Positions 46,735 to 55,865 of a DNA stretch of 64,000 nt are shown here, in pieces. The translations under genes were made by a program, and so were the position numbers. Every line of letters begins with the position of its first letter. The first letter of the stretch is position 1. The notes under the pieces are model-generated. The model saw nothing but the letters and a program-made list of their open reading frames with translations. It was not told the origin of the DNA and did not search any database. Where the stretch lies: the NCBI RefSeq assembly GCF_004378855.1, contig NZ_RYYL01000003.1, forward strand, positions 62,001 to 126,000. Direction: 5' to 3'. The DNA is from Campylobacter sp. US33a (GTDB lineage: Bacteria > Campylobacterota > Campylobacteria > Campylobacterales > Campylobacteraceae).

Positions 46735-47710
46735 TTATCCTTTTATAAGTTCTAAAATATCTTTATCTAATTCTAGCTGATTTGAGTAATAAAAATACTT
46801 AGCCAAAACTAAAATTCCAATATAAAATTCTCTCTTTTCATCTAAAAATTGCTCAATATACTCATGGGCATTTTGTATGATCTGTAATGCCTTTTTAGGG
46901 TGTGCGTTATAATAACAAATTTGCTCTTCTAAATTATTTTCATCGACCAAAATAAAATGCTCATTAGGAACAAGCTTTCCCTCCATAAACCAAGTTTCAC
47001 AAGTCATCTTAGGCGATAAAACCAAAGAATTTGAACTTAAAGCCCATTTTAAATTACTTGCAACATCATTGCCTTCTAAAGAAATAATGAATTTATATTT
47101 CATTTGTTCTTGCTTACTTAAAAAACCTTTTCTCCACATTTTATAATCATTATTAGTACAACCCAAATCACACAAAGAACTCCTAAAATATCTTTCAAAA
47201 AATTCTTTTCTATGCTTTTGATAGATTGCACCTCTAAAAACTGCTTTGTTTTGCTTATTTTCAAAATTCATTTTATCTTCAAGAAAAACAAAATGCCTAT
47301 TTTTATCAAGTTTTAAAATGATATTATTATAATTTTTCTCATTAAGAGGTCTTGATTTACAAATGACTGGGGGGGGGGCAAAAAGTGCAATTAATATCTC
47401 CGTATTTTTTCACCCACAATAAATCATCTTTAAAATATTTACTAATCTTATATCCATCATAAGCTAAAGAAGTTTTTTTAAAAGGCAGTTTGCCTATTTT
47501 TTCTTTTTCATGGCAAGCTTGTAAATCCTTAGAGAAATCTGAATTAATTTTATTATAATACCCTACTCGTTCGCTTATATAAGCTAAATTTTTCGCATCG
47601 TATTTTAAAATATCGCTAAAAATATCCTTTAATTTTCTTTGAAAGAAAATTCTTGGAATTAAAGCAACGCCAATACCTTTAACATTCATTACAAAACGAC
47701 AATCAGACAT
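46735..47710 (-). CDS. Family-90 (CAP10/LpsA-like) glycosyltransferase, phase-variable, OFF
   Basis: One gene split by a run of ten G (plus strand). The 5' part reads from ATG 47710 (AAAGAGAG before it) to FCPPP and then stops at TTG TAA. With nine G the frame continues as CPPPVICKSRPLNEK and joins the second part (178-residue frame from 47271). The C-terminal FIISLEGNDVASNLKWALSS and CETWFMEGKL are the CAP10 signature, used by bacterial LPS-modifying and fungal xylosyl transferases. The restored protein has 324 residues. The likely target is LOS or capsule. I cannot say whether it is the same as C. jejuni CipA, also a phase-variable transferase. Confidence 0.85.
47369..47378. repeat. Poly-G tract (G10) controlling the glycosyltransferase
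   Basis: Ten consecutive G on the plus strand, C10 in the coding strand of the minus-strand gene. Loss of one base (or gain of two) restores the reading frame. Confidence 0.9.
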
Positions 47711-47753
47711 TTCGCTCTCTTTAAATAATTTTATTTTAAAAAATTTCACAAAA

Positions 47754-47759
47754 ATTATA
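47754..47759 (-). promoter_or_regulatory. Putative -10 box of the glycosyltransferase gene
   Basis: The minus strand reads TATAAT 44 bp upstream of the ATG at 47710. Transcription would start near 47747, downstream of an earlier in-frame start at 47749, which supports the 47710 start. Confidence 0.45.
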
Positions 47760-47819
47760 ATTATTTATGATAAAATTCAAAACAAAAAATTATACCAAAA
47801 ACTCAGAAAGTTTATTTTG

Positions 47820-48311
47820 ATGAAAAAAATCGAATCATTCGTTTTGAATTTCCTTTTTAAGATTTCAACACAGCCCGTGCTTTTAAGAGATTTATTAGAA
47901 GCCAATGCTTTATTTAATGAAGGAATGCTAGTTGATCCTGCAAAATTGAATTATAAATTAAAAGTATTTAATTCTTATTTATTATATGCTTTTATTTGTC
48001 TTATTGTCTTAACACCACTTCTTGCAATTACACATTATCTTTTTACTCTTTTAGATTTTCACATTAGCATAATCAGTGCTATTGTTGTAACCTCTGCTAT
48101 TTTTATAGGCTATGATCTTTTCAAAATTTACACACGCAAACTTATTTCTAAAAAACTCATACAAAAAGCTTGGATGATCCATTTTCCTTGTTTTCCATAT
48201 GAAAAATATTCAAATTTGATTGAAAATATCTATAAGCAAGCCTTAAAGGAAGAAATTCCGAAAAATTCTTTAGAACAATATGTGTTGGAAAAAATCGTTC
48301 AAAATTCTTAA
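47820..48311 (+). CDS. Small membrane protein of unknown function
   Basis: A 163-residue protein with two strong membrane helices (about residues 51-78 and 82-102), a short N-terminal amphipathic segment and a Lys/Ile-rich cytosolic tail. No known family is recognised. The ATG at 47820 is used; a TTG directly before it is less likely. The ribosome site is weak (AGAAAG). It converges on the FtsL-like gene with a 1-bp gap. Confidence 0.75.
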   Translation: MKKIESFVLNFLFKISTQPVLLRDLLEANALFNEGMLVDPAKLNYKLKVFNSYLLYAFICLIVLTPLLAITHYLFTLLDFHISIISAIVVTSAIFIGYDLFKIYTRKLISKKLIQKAWMIHFPCFPYEKYSNLIENIYKQALKEEIPKNSLEQYVLEKIVQNS

Positions 48312-48312
48312 A

Positions 48313-49164
48313 TCACTCCAAATAATCCAAAATTTGATTTTGAAACCGCATATTTTCTAAACGCCTTTTAAGTTCTTTATTTTCTTCATTTAATACTGCT
48401 TCTTGCGATCTTAAAACAGCAATATCGCGGCTTAAATAATAAATATTATTCCTTATATAAATTTGAGGTATAAAAACAACCAAAGAAAACATTAAAATCA
48501 AAAAAGAAAACAATAGATGATTTTTATTTAAATTTGCATCCTCTTTTGTAGCAATTTTATAACCCTCTAATAAAATATCTTTTGTTTGCAAGTTGCTTTC
48601 TTGATTATTTTGCTCCAAAGATAAATTTTCGATTCGTGTATCTGATTTTTCTTTATTTTGTTTTTGACTTTTATCTTGAAATTTTATTTTTGTATTTGCA
48701 ATTTTTAAATCAGATATAAATTTCTTTTTGCGTTTTAAACTAAGAAAATTCTTTAAATTTAAAGTCCTTTTTTCAATGAAATTTATCGGATTTTGTTTTT
48801 CTTTATTTGCTTGATTTTTAACATCTATTTTTTGCTTTTTAATCAATTTTAAATTTTTAATTTGAATTCTTGAAAAAACTTTTGATATCAAACCCTGTTT
48901 TTCTTCGAGTTTTACATTAATTAAATCTTCTTTTAAATAAATACTTGCTTTTTTTTGTGTATTTTGCGTATTTAAAGAATCCAAAAATTCATACTTGTGC
49001 TTTTGAGTTTTAATTCTTCTTTTTAAAATGTCATCGCTTTTTAAAGACTCTTCATCTTCTATATTATCGTAATTAGGCTTTTTACCTTCCTTGATCGCTC
49101 TTGAATACTGAAGCATTTTTTGGCGTATATTTTGCTTTTCTTTTAAAAACTCATCCTCAGTCAT
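48313..49164 (-). CDS. FtsL-like division protein with a long charged N-terminal region
   Basis: A 283-residue protein. About 210 residues are Lys/Glu/Asn-rich and low in complexity. They are followed by one membrane helix (LLFSFLILMFSLVVFI), then a leucine-zipper coil with heptads (LSRDIAVLRSQEAVLN, NKELKRRLENM). The end matches FtsL in topology and size, and FtsL sits directly after rsmH in many dcw clusters. The ATG at 49164 has AGGG before it and follows rsmH's stop by 2 bp. FtsL identity is by context and topology, not a motif. Confidence 0.72.
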   Translation of the reverse strand: MTEDEFLKEKQNIRQKMLQYSRAIKEGKKPNYDNIEDEESLKSDDILKRRIKTQKHKYEFLDSLNTQNTQKKASIYLKEDLINVKLEEKQGLISKVFSRIQIKNLKLIKKQKIDVKNQANKEKQNPINFIEKRTLNLKNFLSLKRKKKFISDLKIANTKIKFQDKSQKQNKEKSDTRIENLSLEQNNQESNLQTKDILLEGYKIATKEDANLNKNHLLFSFLILMFSLVVFIPQIYIRNNIYYLSRDIAVLRSQEAVLNEENKELKRRLENMRFQNQILDYLE

Positions 49165-49166
49165 TA

Positions 49167-50087
49167 TTACCCTAAAAATTGAAATACTCTCATTTTTGCA
49201 CAACTCGAGCGTGAATTATAATATATTTCTTCTTTACTTGCAATTATAGCTTTTTTACTTAGAATTTTACCCAAACTATGATTATTCCCGCATTCACATT
49301 TAAGCGTCATCTCATGACAGATGCAATTTTTACTCCATTCTTTAAATGCATTTTTAATCATTCTATCTTCTAAAGAATGAAAGCTAATAATCGCTACTTT
49401 GCAGCCCTTTGGTTTTATTTTTTTTAATTTTTCTAAAAATTGCTTTAAAACTCCAAGCTCATTATTAACTTCTATACGAATGGCCTGAAAAACCAAAATC
49501 GCTTTTAAAACTTTCCTACCTTTAAAATACCCCTTTCCTATAATTTCAACCAATTCTTTTGCCGTTGTTATTTCTTTATTTAAACGCGCTTTACATATCT
49601 TTTGTGCTATGATTTCTGCTTCATTTTCCAATTCACCATATTCTAAAAAAATATGCCGCAATTTTTCTTTAGAATAAGAATTTACAACCATCTTAGCATC
49701 TAATGTCGTACTTTTATCCATTCGCATATCCAAAAAATCAGAATCAAGAGCAAAACCGCGTTCATTATAATCTAGCTGCAAGGAAGAAACACCAATGTCT
49801 GCTAAAATACCCTTTAAATTATTCGTATCGATTTTATCCAAAATATCACAAAAATTACTTTTTATAATTTGCACTCTTTGCGAAAAATCTGCTAACTTTT
49901 TCTTAGAAAATTCCAAAGCCATTTCGTCTTGATCACAAGCATACAAATAGAGTTTAGGATGATGCTTTAAAAGCTCATAACTATGTCCCGCATAGCCTAA
50001 AGTACAATCTAAAAATACGCCTTCATTAAGATCGGAAAATATATTTAAAACTTCATTTAATAAAACAGGAATATGTGGACTTTGCAA
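49167..50087 (-). CDS. rsmH: 16S rRNA (cytosine-1402-N4)-methyltransferase RsmH
   Basis: A 306-residue SAM enzyme. HIPVLLNEVL is the family N-terminus, DCTLGYAGHSYELL is the SAM loop, and ISFHSLEDRMIKNAF is the conserved C-terminal motif. CICHEMTLKCECGN shows Cys residues near the end. The start is TTG at 50087, with AAGG 8 nt upstream. The 160-bp gap to the next gene holds its promoter. It is translated ahead of the FtsL-like gene. Confidence 0.96.
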   Translation of the reverse strand: MQSPHIPVLLNEVLNIFSDLNEGVFLDCTLGYAGHSYELLKHHPKLYLYACDQDEMALEFSKKKLADFSQRVQIIKSNFCDILDKIDTNNLKGILADIGVSSLQLDYNERGFALDSDFLDMRMDKSTTLDAKMVVNSYSKEKLRHIFLEYGELENEAEIIAQKICKARLNKEITTAKELVEIIGKGYFKGRKVLKAILVFQAIRIEVNNELGVLKQFLEKLKKIKPKGCKVAIISFHSLEDRMIKNAFKEWSKNCICHEMTLKCECGNNHSLGKILSKKAIIASKEEIYYNSRSSCAKMRVFQFLG

Positions 50088-50248
50088 AAAATCAACCTTG
50101 TTTAAGTTTTGAAATTCAAATTATATAGTATGGATTTTAGAATTTCTATTAAATTTTACATATTTTCGCAAATTCTTAGCTAAAATTAAACTGCAATTAA
50201 CACTTTTTAAGATAGAATTTTAAGTTTATAAAAAATGCAAGGAAAATT

Positions 50249-51733
50249 ATGATTACTTGGATGCAACGCCATAAGAAATATCTTGTTGTAACTATCTGGA
50301 TTAGTGCAATAGCTTTTGTTGGAGCTGGATTCGTAAGCTGGGGAGCTTATGATTTTAACTTAAACCGTAGTTCATCTGTAGCTCTTGTAGGAGAAGAGCC
50401 AATTAAAATTAAAGAATTTGAAAATAGATATCAAAATTTATATAGAACACGCAATGCTATTTACGAAGGGGCTTTGACTCCAGAGCGCGCAAAAGCCGAA
50501 AAACTTGATCTTATCGCTTTAAATAATCTTATTGAAGACAAACTTTTACTTTCTTTTGCTAAGGATTTAGGTTTAAGCGTTAGCGAAGAAGAAATCATTC
50601 AAACCCTAAGCACAAAACAAGAATTTCAAAACGAAAAAGGACAATTTGATAAAAATTTATACTATAAACTCTTAGAGCTTAATCAAATGAAAGCAAAGGA
50701 ATTTGAGGCTTATTTAGCAAATGATATTTTACTTCAAAAATTAGCCCAAATTTTTAATATAAAATCTAGCGATGAAGAGCTTAAAATGATTACCTCTAGT
50801 TTTTATATGCAAGATATTTTGAGCATTGACGTTATTAATGCAAATTACAACAATATTACTTTAGATGAAGAAAAATTAAAACCTACTTGGGAAAAATATA
50901 AAAATAATTTTACCACACAAAAAAGCTATGAAATTTCAACTTATTTTGTAAAAAATGATGAAATATCATACAATGAAGAAACCTTGAAACAATTTTATGA
51001 AAAAAACAAGCACAACTACAAAGACTTTAATGATAAAATTTTAAGCTTTGAACTTGCTATAGAAGATGTAAAAAAAGATTATGCATTAGAAGCAACCAAA
51101 ACAAAAGCTAATCAAAATTATGTAGCTTTAAGAAAAAATGAGCTTAATTTCCAAAATGATCTTAATATTACCCAAGAGAATACAGAATTTCCAATTGAGC
51201 AACTTGACAAAGCGAAAAACCAAGATATATTAAAACCTTTTGTTTACAAAGAAGGTTATATGATAGTTCGAGTTAATACTATTAATCCCGCAAGAGTTAA
51301 AACCTACGAAGAAGCCAAAGAAGAGCTTATTCCCATATTTAAACAAGAACAAGCAATGCTAAAATTAGAAGAACAAGCTAAACAAGCTTTAGAAAATTTT
51401 AATGGAAAAAATATAGGAACAGTAAGCAGAGACACGCAAAGGGACGCAAGAAGAGTTGGCAATGAAATTATGGATGATGCTGAATTTAGTATTTTCTTAA
51501 TGAATGTTTTTAACTCGAAAGAAAACAAAGGCTATGTTTTACTTCCAAATAAAGCTATACTTTATAAAATCAATAACCAAAAATTATTCAATGAAAACAA
51601 ACTCGCAGAAAATAAAACAATGCTAGAAAATGCACTAAAAATCGTCAAAGAAGAACAAATTAAAAAAGACTTAATCATACAATTAAGAAAAAAATATCCT
51701 ATTGAAATTTACTACAAAGGGAGTGAATCTTGA
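50249..51733 (+). CDS. PpiD/SurA-like membrane-anchored peptidyl-prolyl isomerase
   Basis: A 494-residue periplasmic chaperone. An N-terminal membrane anchor at residues 11-34 (IWISAIAFVGAGFVSW) is followed by a SurA_N-type segment with a lone AEKLDLIALNNLIEDKLLL helix, then a parvulin-like domain and a long helical tail. There is no clear catalytic parvulin core, so chaperone function may dominate. Its stop overlaps the ftsA TTG start. It is first in an operon with ftsA and ftsZ. Confidence 0.87.
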   Translation: MITWMQRHKKYLVVTIWISAIAFVGAGFVSWGAYDFNLNRSSSVALVGEEPIKIKEFENRYQNLYRTRNAIYEGALTPERAKAEKLDLIALNNLIEDKLLLSFAKDLGLSVSEEEIIQTLSTKQEFQNEKGQFDKNLYYKLLELNQMKAKEFEAYLANDILLQKLAQIFNIKSSDEELKMITSSFYMQDILSIDVINANYNNITLDEEKLKPTWEKYKNNFTTQKSYEISTYFVKNDEISYNEETLKQFYEKNKHNYKDFNDKILSFELAIEDVKKDYALEATKTKANQNYVALRKNELNFQNDLNITQENTEFPIEQLDKAKNQDILKPFVYKEGYMIVRVNTINPARVKTYEEAKEELIPIFKQEQAMLKLEEQAKQALENFNGKNIGTVSRDTQRDARRVGNEIMDDAEFSIFLMNVFNSKENKGYVLLPNKAILYKINNQKLFNENKLAENKTMLENALKIVKEEQIKKDLIIQLRKKYPIEIYYKGSES

Positions 51734-53118
51734 ATATCTTAGGAATTGATTTAGGCTCAACACAAACTTGTGCAATCTTGGCACAAAAAGATGAAGAAGG
51801 TTTAAAAGTTGTTGGCTTTGGGAAAGCTAAAACTAACGGTGTAAAAAAAGGTGCAATTACCAATATAGAACTTGCTTCTAAATCCATAGAAGAAGCAGTA
51901 AAAAATGCTCAAATGATGTCAGGACTCCACTATGATAGAGTTGTAGTTTCTATCTCTGGAGCTTATGCAAAAAGTGTTGATAGCGTTGGTGTTGTAAATA
52001 TCCCAAATCATGAAATAGGCATACACGAAATTCACCGTGCTGTTATTACTGCAAAACATACAGCCAATCTTCCAAGCGGATATGATATTATCCATGTTTT
52101 ACCTTATAATTTCAAAGTCAATGATCTTGAGCATGTAGATGATCCTTTAGGAATGAGCGGAAACCGTTTAGAAGTTTCAACTCATATTGTTATTTCGCAA
52201 GAATCGCACATTAAAAACCTTAGAAAAGCCGTTGAACTTGCAGACTTAAGAGTGGATAATATTGTTTTATCTGGCTATGCATCAGCAATTGCGTGCTTAG
52301 ATGAAAGCGAAAAAGAATTAGGTGCTGTACTTATTGATATGGGTGGAGCAATCTGCGATATGGTAGTTCATGCAGGAAATTCTATAAGATATAATGAATG
52401 CCTTCCAATAGGTTCAATAAATATCACCCAAGATCTTTCCATAGCCTTACATACACCATTAAAAGAAGCGGAAAAAATCAAGCTTAATTACGCAAATTTA
52501 AGTCAACAAGCAAATTCCCTTATTAAAGTCCCTGCAATGGGAGATGAAAAAAGAGTTAATGATGTTACCATTGATGTTGTTTCTAATGTAATTTATGCAA
52601 GAACAGAAGAAACCTTAATGATACTTGCAAAAATGTTAAGCGATAATCACTACGCCAATAACATGGGAGCGGGCATAGTATTAACAGGTGGAATGACAAA
52701 ATTAGCCGGTTTGGATGAGTTGGCTCCTGCTATTTTCGATAATAAATCAGTAAGACTTGCAAGTGCTAGAAAAGATTTAATTATGGGTTTTGGTGAAATT
52801 TTTAGTGATCCTGAAAACACTTGCGCTATAGGCTTATGCCTTTATGGAGCAGGATTTTTTACTCCTTATGAGCTAGATTCTAACGAGAAATTGCGCTACA
52901 AAGGTGAACCGGAAAATATCAATAAACAAATCAAACAAGAATTAATTATTTCCCCAGAAATTAATCAAGATGAAACAAAAATTGAATTTTCTGATGAAAT
53001 TGGTCCAGAAAATGATACAATAACAAGCAAAGAGCAATTAAAAATCAACCACAACGATAAAGAAAAACAACCTAATGTCTTTTCAAAGCTGTGGAATAAA
53101 ATAACAAATCAATTCTAA
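51730..53118 (+). CDS. ftsA: Cell-division protein FtsA
   Basis: A 462-residue actin-like protein that tethers FtsZ to the membrane. LGIDLGSTQTCAIL is the phosphate-1 loop, GAVLIDMGGAICDMVV phosphate 2, and VLTGGMTKLAGLDELA (shortened) the adenosine loop. The C-terminus VFSKLWNKITNQF is the amphipathic membrane-targeting helix. The start codon is TTG at 51730, overlapping the previous stop (TTGA). ftsZ starts 12 bp after. Confidence 0.96.
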   Translation: MNILGIDLGSTQTCAILAQKDEEGLKVVGFGKAKTNGVKKGAITNIELASKSIEEAVKNAQMMSGLHYDRVVVSISGAYAKSVDSVGVVNIPNHEIGIHEIHRAVITAKHTANLPSGYDIIHVLPYNFKVNDLEHVDDPLGMSGNRLEVSTHIVISQESHIKNLRKAVELADLRVDNIVLSGYASAIACLDESEKELGAVLIDMGGAICDMVVHAGNSIRYNECLPIGSINITQDLSIALHTPLKEAEKIKLNYANLSQQANSLIKVPAMGDEKRVNDVTIDVVSNVIYARTEETLMILAKMLSDNHYANNMGAGIVLTGGMTKLAGLDELAPAIFDNKSVRLASARKDLIMGFGEIFSDPENTCAIGLCLYGAGFFTPYELDSNEKLRYKGEPENINKQIKQELIISPEINQDETKIEFSDEIGPENDTITSKEQLKINHNDKEKQPNVFSKLWNKITNQF

Positions 53119-53130
53119 ATAGGAGATCAA

Positions 53131-54249
53131 ATGAGCGAATTTTCAGTTGAAGAAATGCAGCATACAAAAGGTGCAAAAATTAAAGTAATAGGCTGTGGTG
53201 GTGGTGGTGGAAATATGATAAACCACATGATAAAAATGGGACTTAACGATCTTGATCTCATTGCAGCCAATACCGATGCTCAAGCGATATCAAATTCTTT
53301 AGCAAAAACAAAAATTCAATTAGGAGAAAAGAAAACAAAAGGGCTAGGTGCTGGTATGCTTCCTGAAATAGGTGCTGAAAGTGCTAGAGAAAGTTTTGAA
53401 GAAATTAAAGCTAGTCTTAGCCAAAGTGATATTGTGTTTATTGCTTCGGGATTTGGCGGTGGTACTGGAACAGGAGCAACTCCTATTATAGCTCAAGCTG
53501 CAAAAGAAATTGGTGCATTAACAGTTTCTGTTATTACTATGCCTTTTTCTTTTGAAGGAAAACAAAGAAAAAAACTTGCTGAAAATGGTTTAGCTGAACT
53601 TAAAAAGGAAAGCGATTCTATTCTTGTTATTCAAAATGAGAAACTTTTAAGTATTATTGATAAAAAAGCGGGTATTAAAGATGCTTTTAAACTTGTAGAT
53701 GATATTTTGGCGCGTGCTGTAAAAGGTATGGTTTCTATACTTTTAGATAATGGTGATATTAATGTTGACTTTGCTGATGTTAGAACAATTATGAGTCATC
53801 GCGGACTTGCTCTTATGGGTGTAGGAAGTGCAAGCGGGGAAAATGCTATCGAAGAGGCTTTATCAAATGCCATTCATTCTCCTTTGCTTGATGGTATGGA
53901 TATTAAAGGCGCAAGAGGGGTAATTTTGCATTTTAAAACAAGTTCTAATTGTTCTTTAATAGAAATTTCAGCTGCTGCAGCTAGCATAGAAGAAATCGTT
54001 GATGAAAATGCAAAAATCATTTTTGGTTCTACAACCGATGATAGCATGGAAGATAGAGTCGAAGTAACTATCATTGCCACAGGCTTTGAAGATAAAAGCG
54101 AAAATTTGGAAAAACCTTCATTAAAAGAAGAAAATATCGAAAAAAATACCAGTTATCTTAATAGCTTTAAAAAAGCCAGTGGTGGTTTTGATGAGGAAGT
54201 GGTTAATCATTTGGAAACCCCTGCTTTTTTACGCCGCCAAATGGATTAA
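53131..54249 (+). CDS. ftsZ: Cell-division GTPase FtsZ
   Basis: A 372-residue tubulin homologue that forms the Z ring. The tubulin signature GGGTGTG is at residues 109-115, with GCGGGGGN at 21-28 at the nucleotide edge. A charged linker leads to a C-terminal peptide ending TPAFLRRQMD, the conserved tail that binds FtsA. AGGAG precedes the ATG. It ends the operon; a hairpin follows the stop. Confidence 0.98.
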   Translation: MSEFSVEEMQHTKGAKIKVIGCGGGGGNMINHMIKMGLNDLDLIAANTDAQAISNSLAKTKIQLGEKKTKGLGAGMLPEIGAESARESFEEIKASLSQSDIVFIASGFGGGTGTGATPIIAQAAKEIGALTVSVITMPFSFEGKQRKKLAENGLAELKKESDSILVIQNEKLLSIIDKKAGIKDAFKLVDDILARAVKGMVSILLDNGDINVDFADVRTIMSHRGLALMGVGSASGENAIEEALSNAIHSPLLDGMDIKGARGVILHFKTSSNCSLIEISAAAASIEEIVDENAKIIFGSTTDDSMEDRVEVTIIATGFEDKSENLEKPSLKEENIEKNTSYLNSFKKASGGFDEEVVNHLETPAFLRRQMD

Positions 54250-54251
54250 TT

Positions 54252-54273
54252 AAAAAGGCTTTATCGCCTTTTT
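54252..54273. terminator. Terminator shared by ftsZ and the decayed pyruvyltransferase gene
   Basis: An 8-bp perfect stem (AAAAAGGC / GCCTTTTT) with a 6-nt loop and a T-run, just after the ftsZ stop. The same hairpin serves the minus-strand pseudogene, whose stop TAA lies at its edge (54272-54274). Confidence 0.75.
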
Positions 54274-55521
54274 AATTTTCTAAAACATTAAAATTCTCAA
54301 TTTCATTTCTTATTTTTTCAAGCTTTTGTTCATCAACTTTCTCGCCTTTAACCTTTGCTATGCTTAATTTTAAATTTTCAAGCATATTGCTTTTAAGCTC
54401 TTCTTATCTAGGGCTTTGATATTAAAATTCACTTTTTGCTCTTGCAAATCTTGTAAGGTATGAATTTTTCAATGCCTTTTAAAGCACCAAAGCGAGTTTT
54501 TTGCTCATTATAATTATCAGCAAGCAAGACAACAGGTATACCCATAGCCGTGGCTAGCACAATGCAAAGCAATTGCAATGACTAATTTTGCTTCATTTTC
54601 ATATCTTTTCAGCAAAGCCTTTATTTGCTCATAAAATTCTTTTTCGTTAGCCAAAGCACTTCTAACGCCTTTTTGGTTAATCCGCTCAGCATTTTGGAGT
54701 AATTCCTTAGGTAAATATTGCAAATAACTATCTGGGACATTGACCAAAAAAACTTTATTTTGCAAATTTGTAGTTTTTCTTTTTGGCAAAGTAAGAGTTA
54801 AGCAGCACAATAAGTAAGATTTTAAACCTAAATTTTTACAAAAATCTAAAGTAAAGTCATCTCTGCAGCCTATTTCCTTATCTTTAAAATGCTCTGGATT
54901 TATAGCTAAAAATTGTCTTAAAAAATTTTGTGTTCCACCTGTAAAATGCGTTCCAATAAAAACGCTTAAAACACTTGAGTTAGGTATGAAAGATTTTTTC
55001 TTTGCAAAATAGGCTTGCATTAATCGCAATACCCCCCCCCATTATAAAAGGAAAAATTATCACAATCAAAAAATTCATAAGTGAAATATTGCTCTATTTT
55101 ATCAAGAGCCTTTTTTTACAGCAAAAGTTTGAACATAATCACCCAAATTTCTAAAGCTACTTCTGATATGATCACTATATTCAAAAAGTATATAATGAGA
55201 AAGATTGCTCGTTTTTGGCAGAGTTTGTCTTTGAGAAAGAAATTCCAAAGTTCTTGCCATTTCCATATTTACTAAACTTGCTTGGACATCTCGAATTCTT
55301 TTATCCACAAGTTCAATTTGGGCTTTTAAAGCCTTTATTTCTTCTTTATTTTCGCCCAAACACTCTTGAAATTTTTGCGAATTTTGACTTTGTTCTTCTT
55401 TTAAAGAAATCATTTCTTTTGATATGGGCTTAATTTCTTACATCAAAGGCTTAAATTCCTTTAAAACGCGCGAAACACCTGTAATGTATTTATCTCTCAA
55501 TTCCATTAATTTTTTCTTCAT
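54272..55521 (-). pseudogene. Decayed polysaccharide pyruvyl-transferase-like gene with a poly-G tract
   Basis: The original frame starts at ATG 55521 (AGGAT before it). Its lesions, in order: an in-frame TAA at codon 28 (55438-55440); a frameshift at an A7 run near 55111-55117; one at a G9 run at 55032-55040; and two more, near 54550 (after LHCAS) and 54465. Reading across them gives GDYVQTFAVKKALDK, NGGGVLRLMQAYF, CRDDFTLDFCKNLGLKSYL, VFLVNVPDSYLQYL and MGIPVVLLADN in order, which is the pattern of the polysaccharide pyruvyl transferase (PF04230) family as I know it. The N-terminal 100 residues are a coiled coil. The target was probably surface glycan. Confidence 0.75.
55032..55040. repeat. 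Poly-C tract (C9; G9 in the coding strand) in the decayed gene
   Basis: Nine C on the plus strand. The downstream part of the gene would be in frame after the NGGG codons at G10. It is a second homopolymer of the kind used for phase variation, here in a gene that is already broken elsewhere. Confidence 0.85.
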
Positions 55522-55523
55522 TC

Positions 55524-55865
55524 TTATCCTTTAAAATCTAAATTTTCATATTCTTTACCGATAAAAATTTTTCCTTCTTTTTCAACAACTGGTCTTTTTA
55601 TTGTGCTTAAATTTGACATAACGATTTTTTTTAATTCCTCTTTATCTAAAGTTTGAATTCTTTCCTTATTTAAACCCAGTTTTTTAGCACTTGTTCCAGC
55701 ACTATTAATAAGCTCTATAAAACTTCTCTTTTCAAGCCAAGAATTTAAGATGCTCTCATCAATTTTTTTAATATCTAAAAATTCAAAGCCAATACCTTTA
55801 TTTTTAAAAAATTCAAGTCCTTTTTGGACGCTATTGCAATTTTTAATACCATAAATTTTTATCAT
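55524..55865 (-). CDS. ArsC/Spx-family thioredoxin-fold protein
   Basis: A 113-residue protein with the ArsC/YffB fold. [13 protein letters not shown] carries the single catalytic-type Cys (residue 9). [15 protein letters not shown] and the final [15 protein letters not shown] block are typical. True arsenate reductases have additional Arg residues that are not evident, so the substrate is uncertain. It is coupled to the DAHP synthase gene (4-bp overlap), as in C. jejuni. Confidence 0.85.
   Translation of the reverse strand: MIKIYGIKNCNSVQKGLEFFKNKGIGFEFLDIKKIDESILNSWLEKRSFIELINSAGTSAKKLGLNKERIQTLDKEELKKIVMSNLSTIKRPVVEKEGKIFIGKEYENLDFKG

Noticed and set aside
47710-47749. Earlier in-frame start for the glycosyltransferase
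   Set aside because: No ribosome site precedes it, and the only TATAAT would start transcription about at its ATG; the 47710 ATG has AGAGAG upstream.
55102-55413. Separate 103-residue coiled-coil gene
   Set aside because: It is the middle of the decayed pyruvyltransferase-like gene: same frame as the 55521 start, with continuation beyond the A7 shift.
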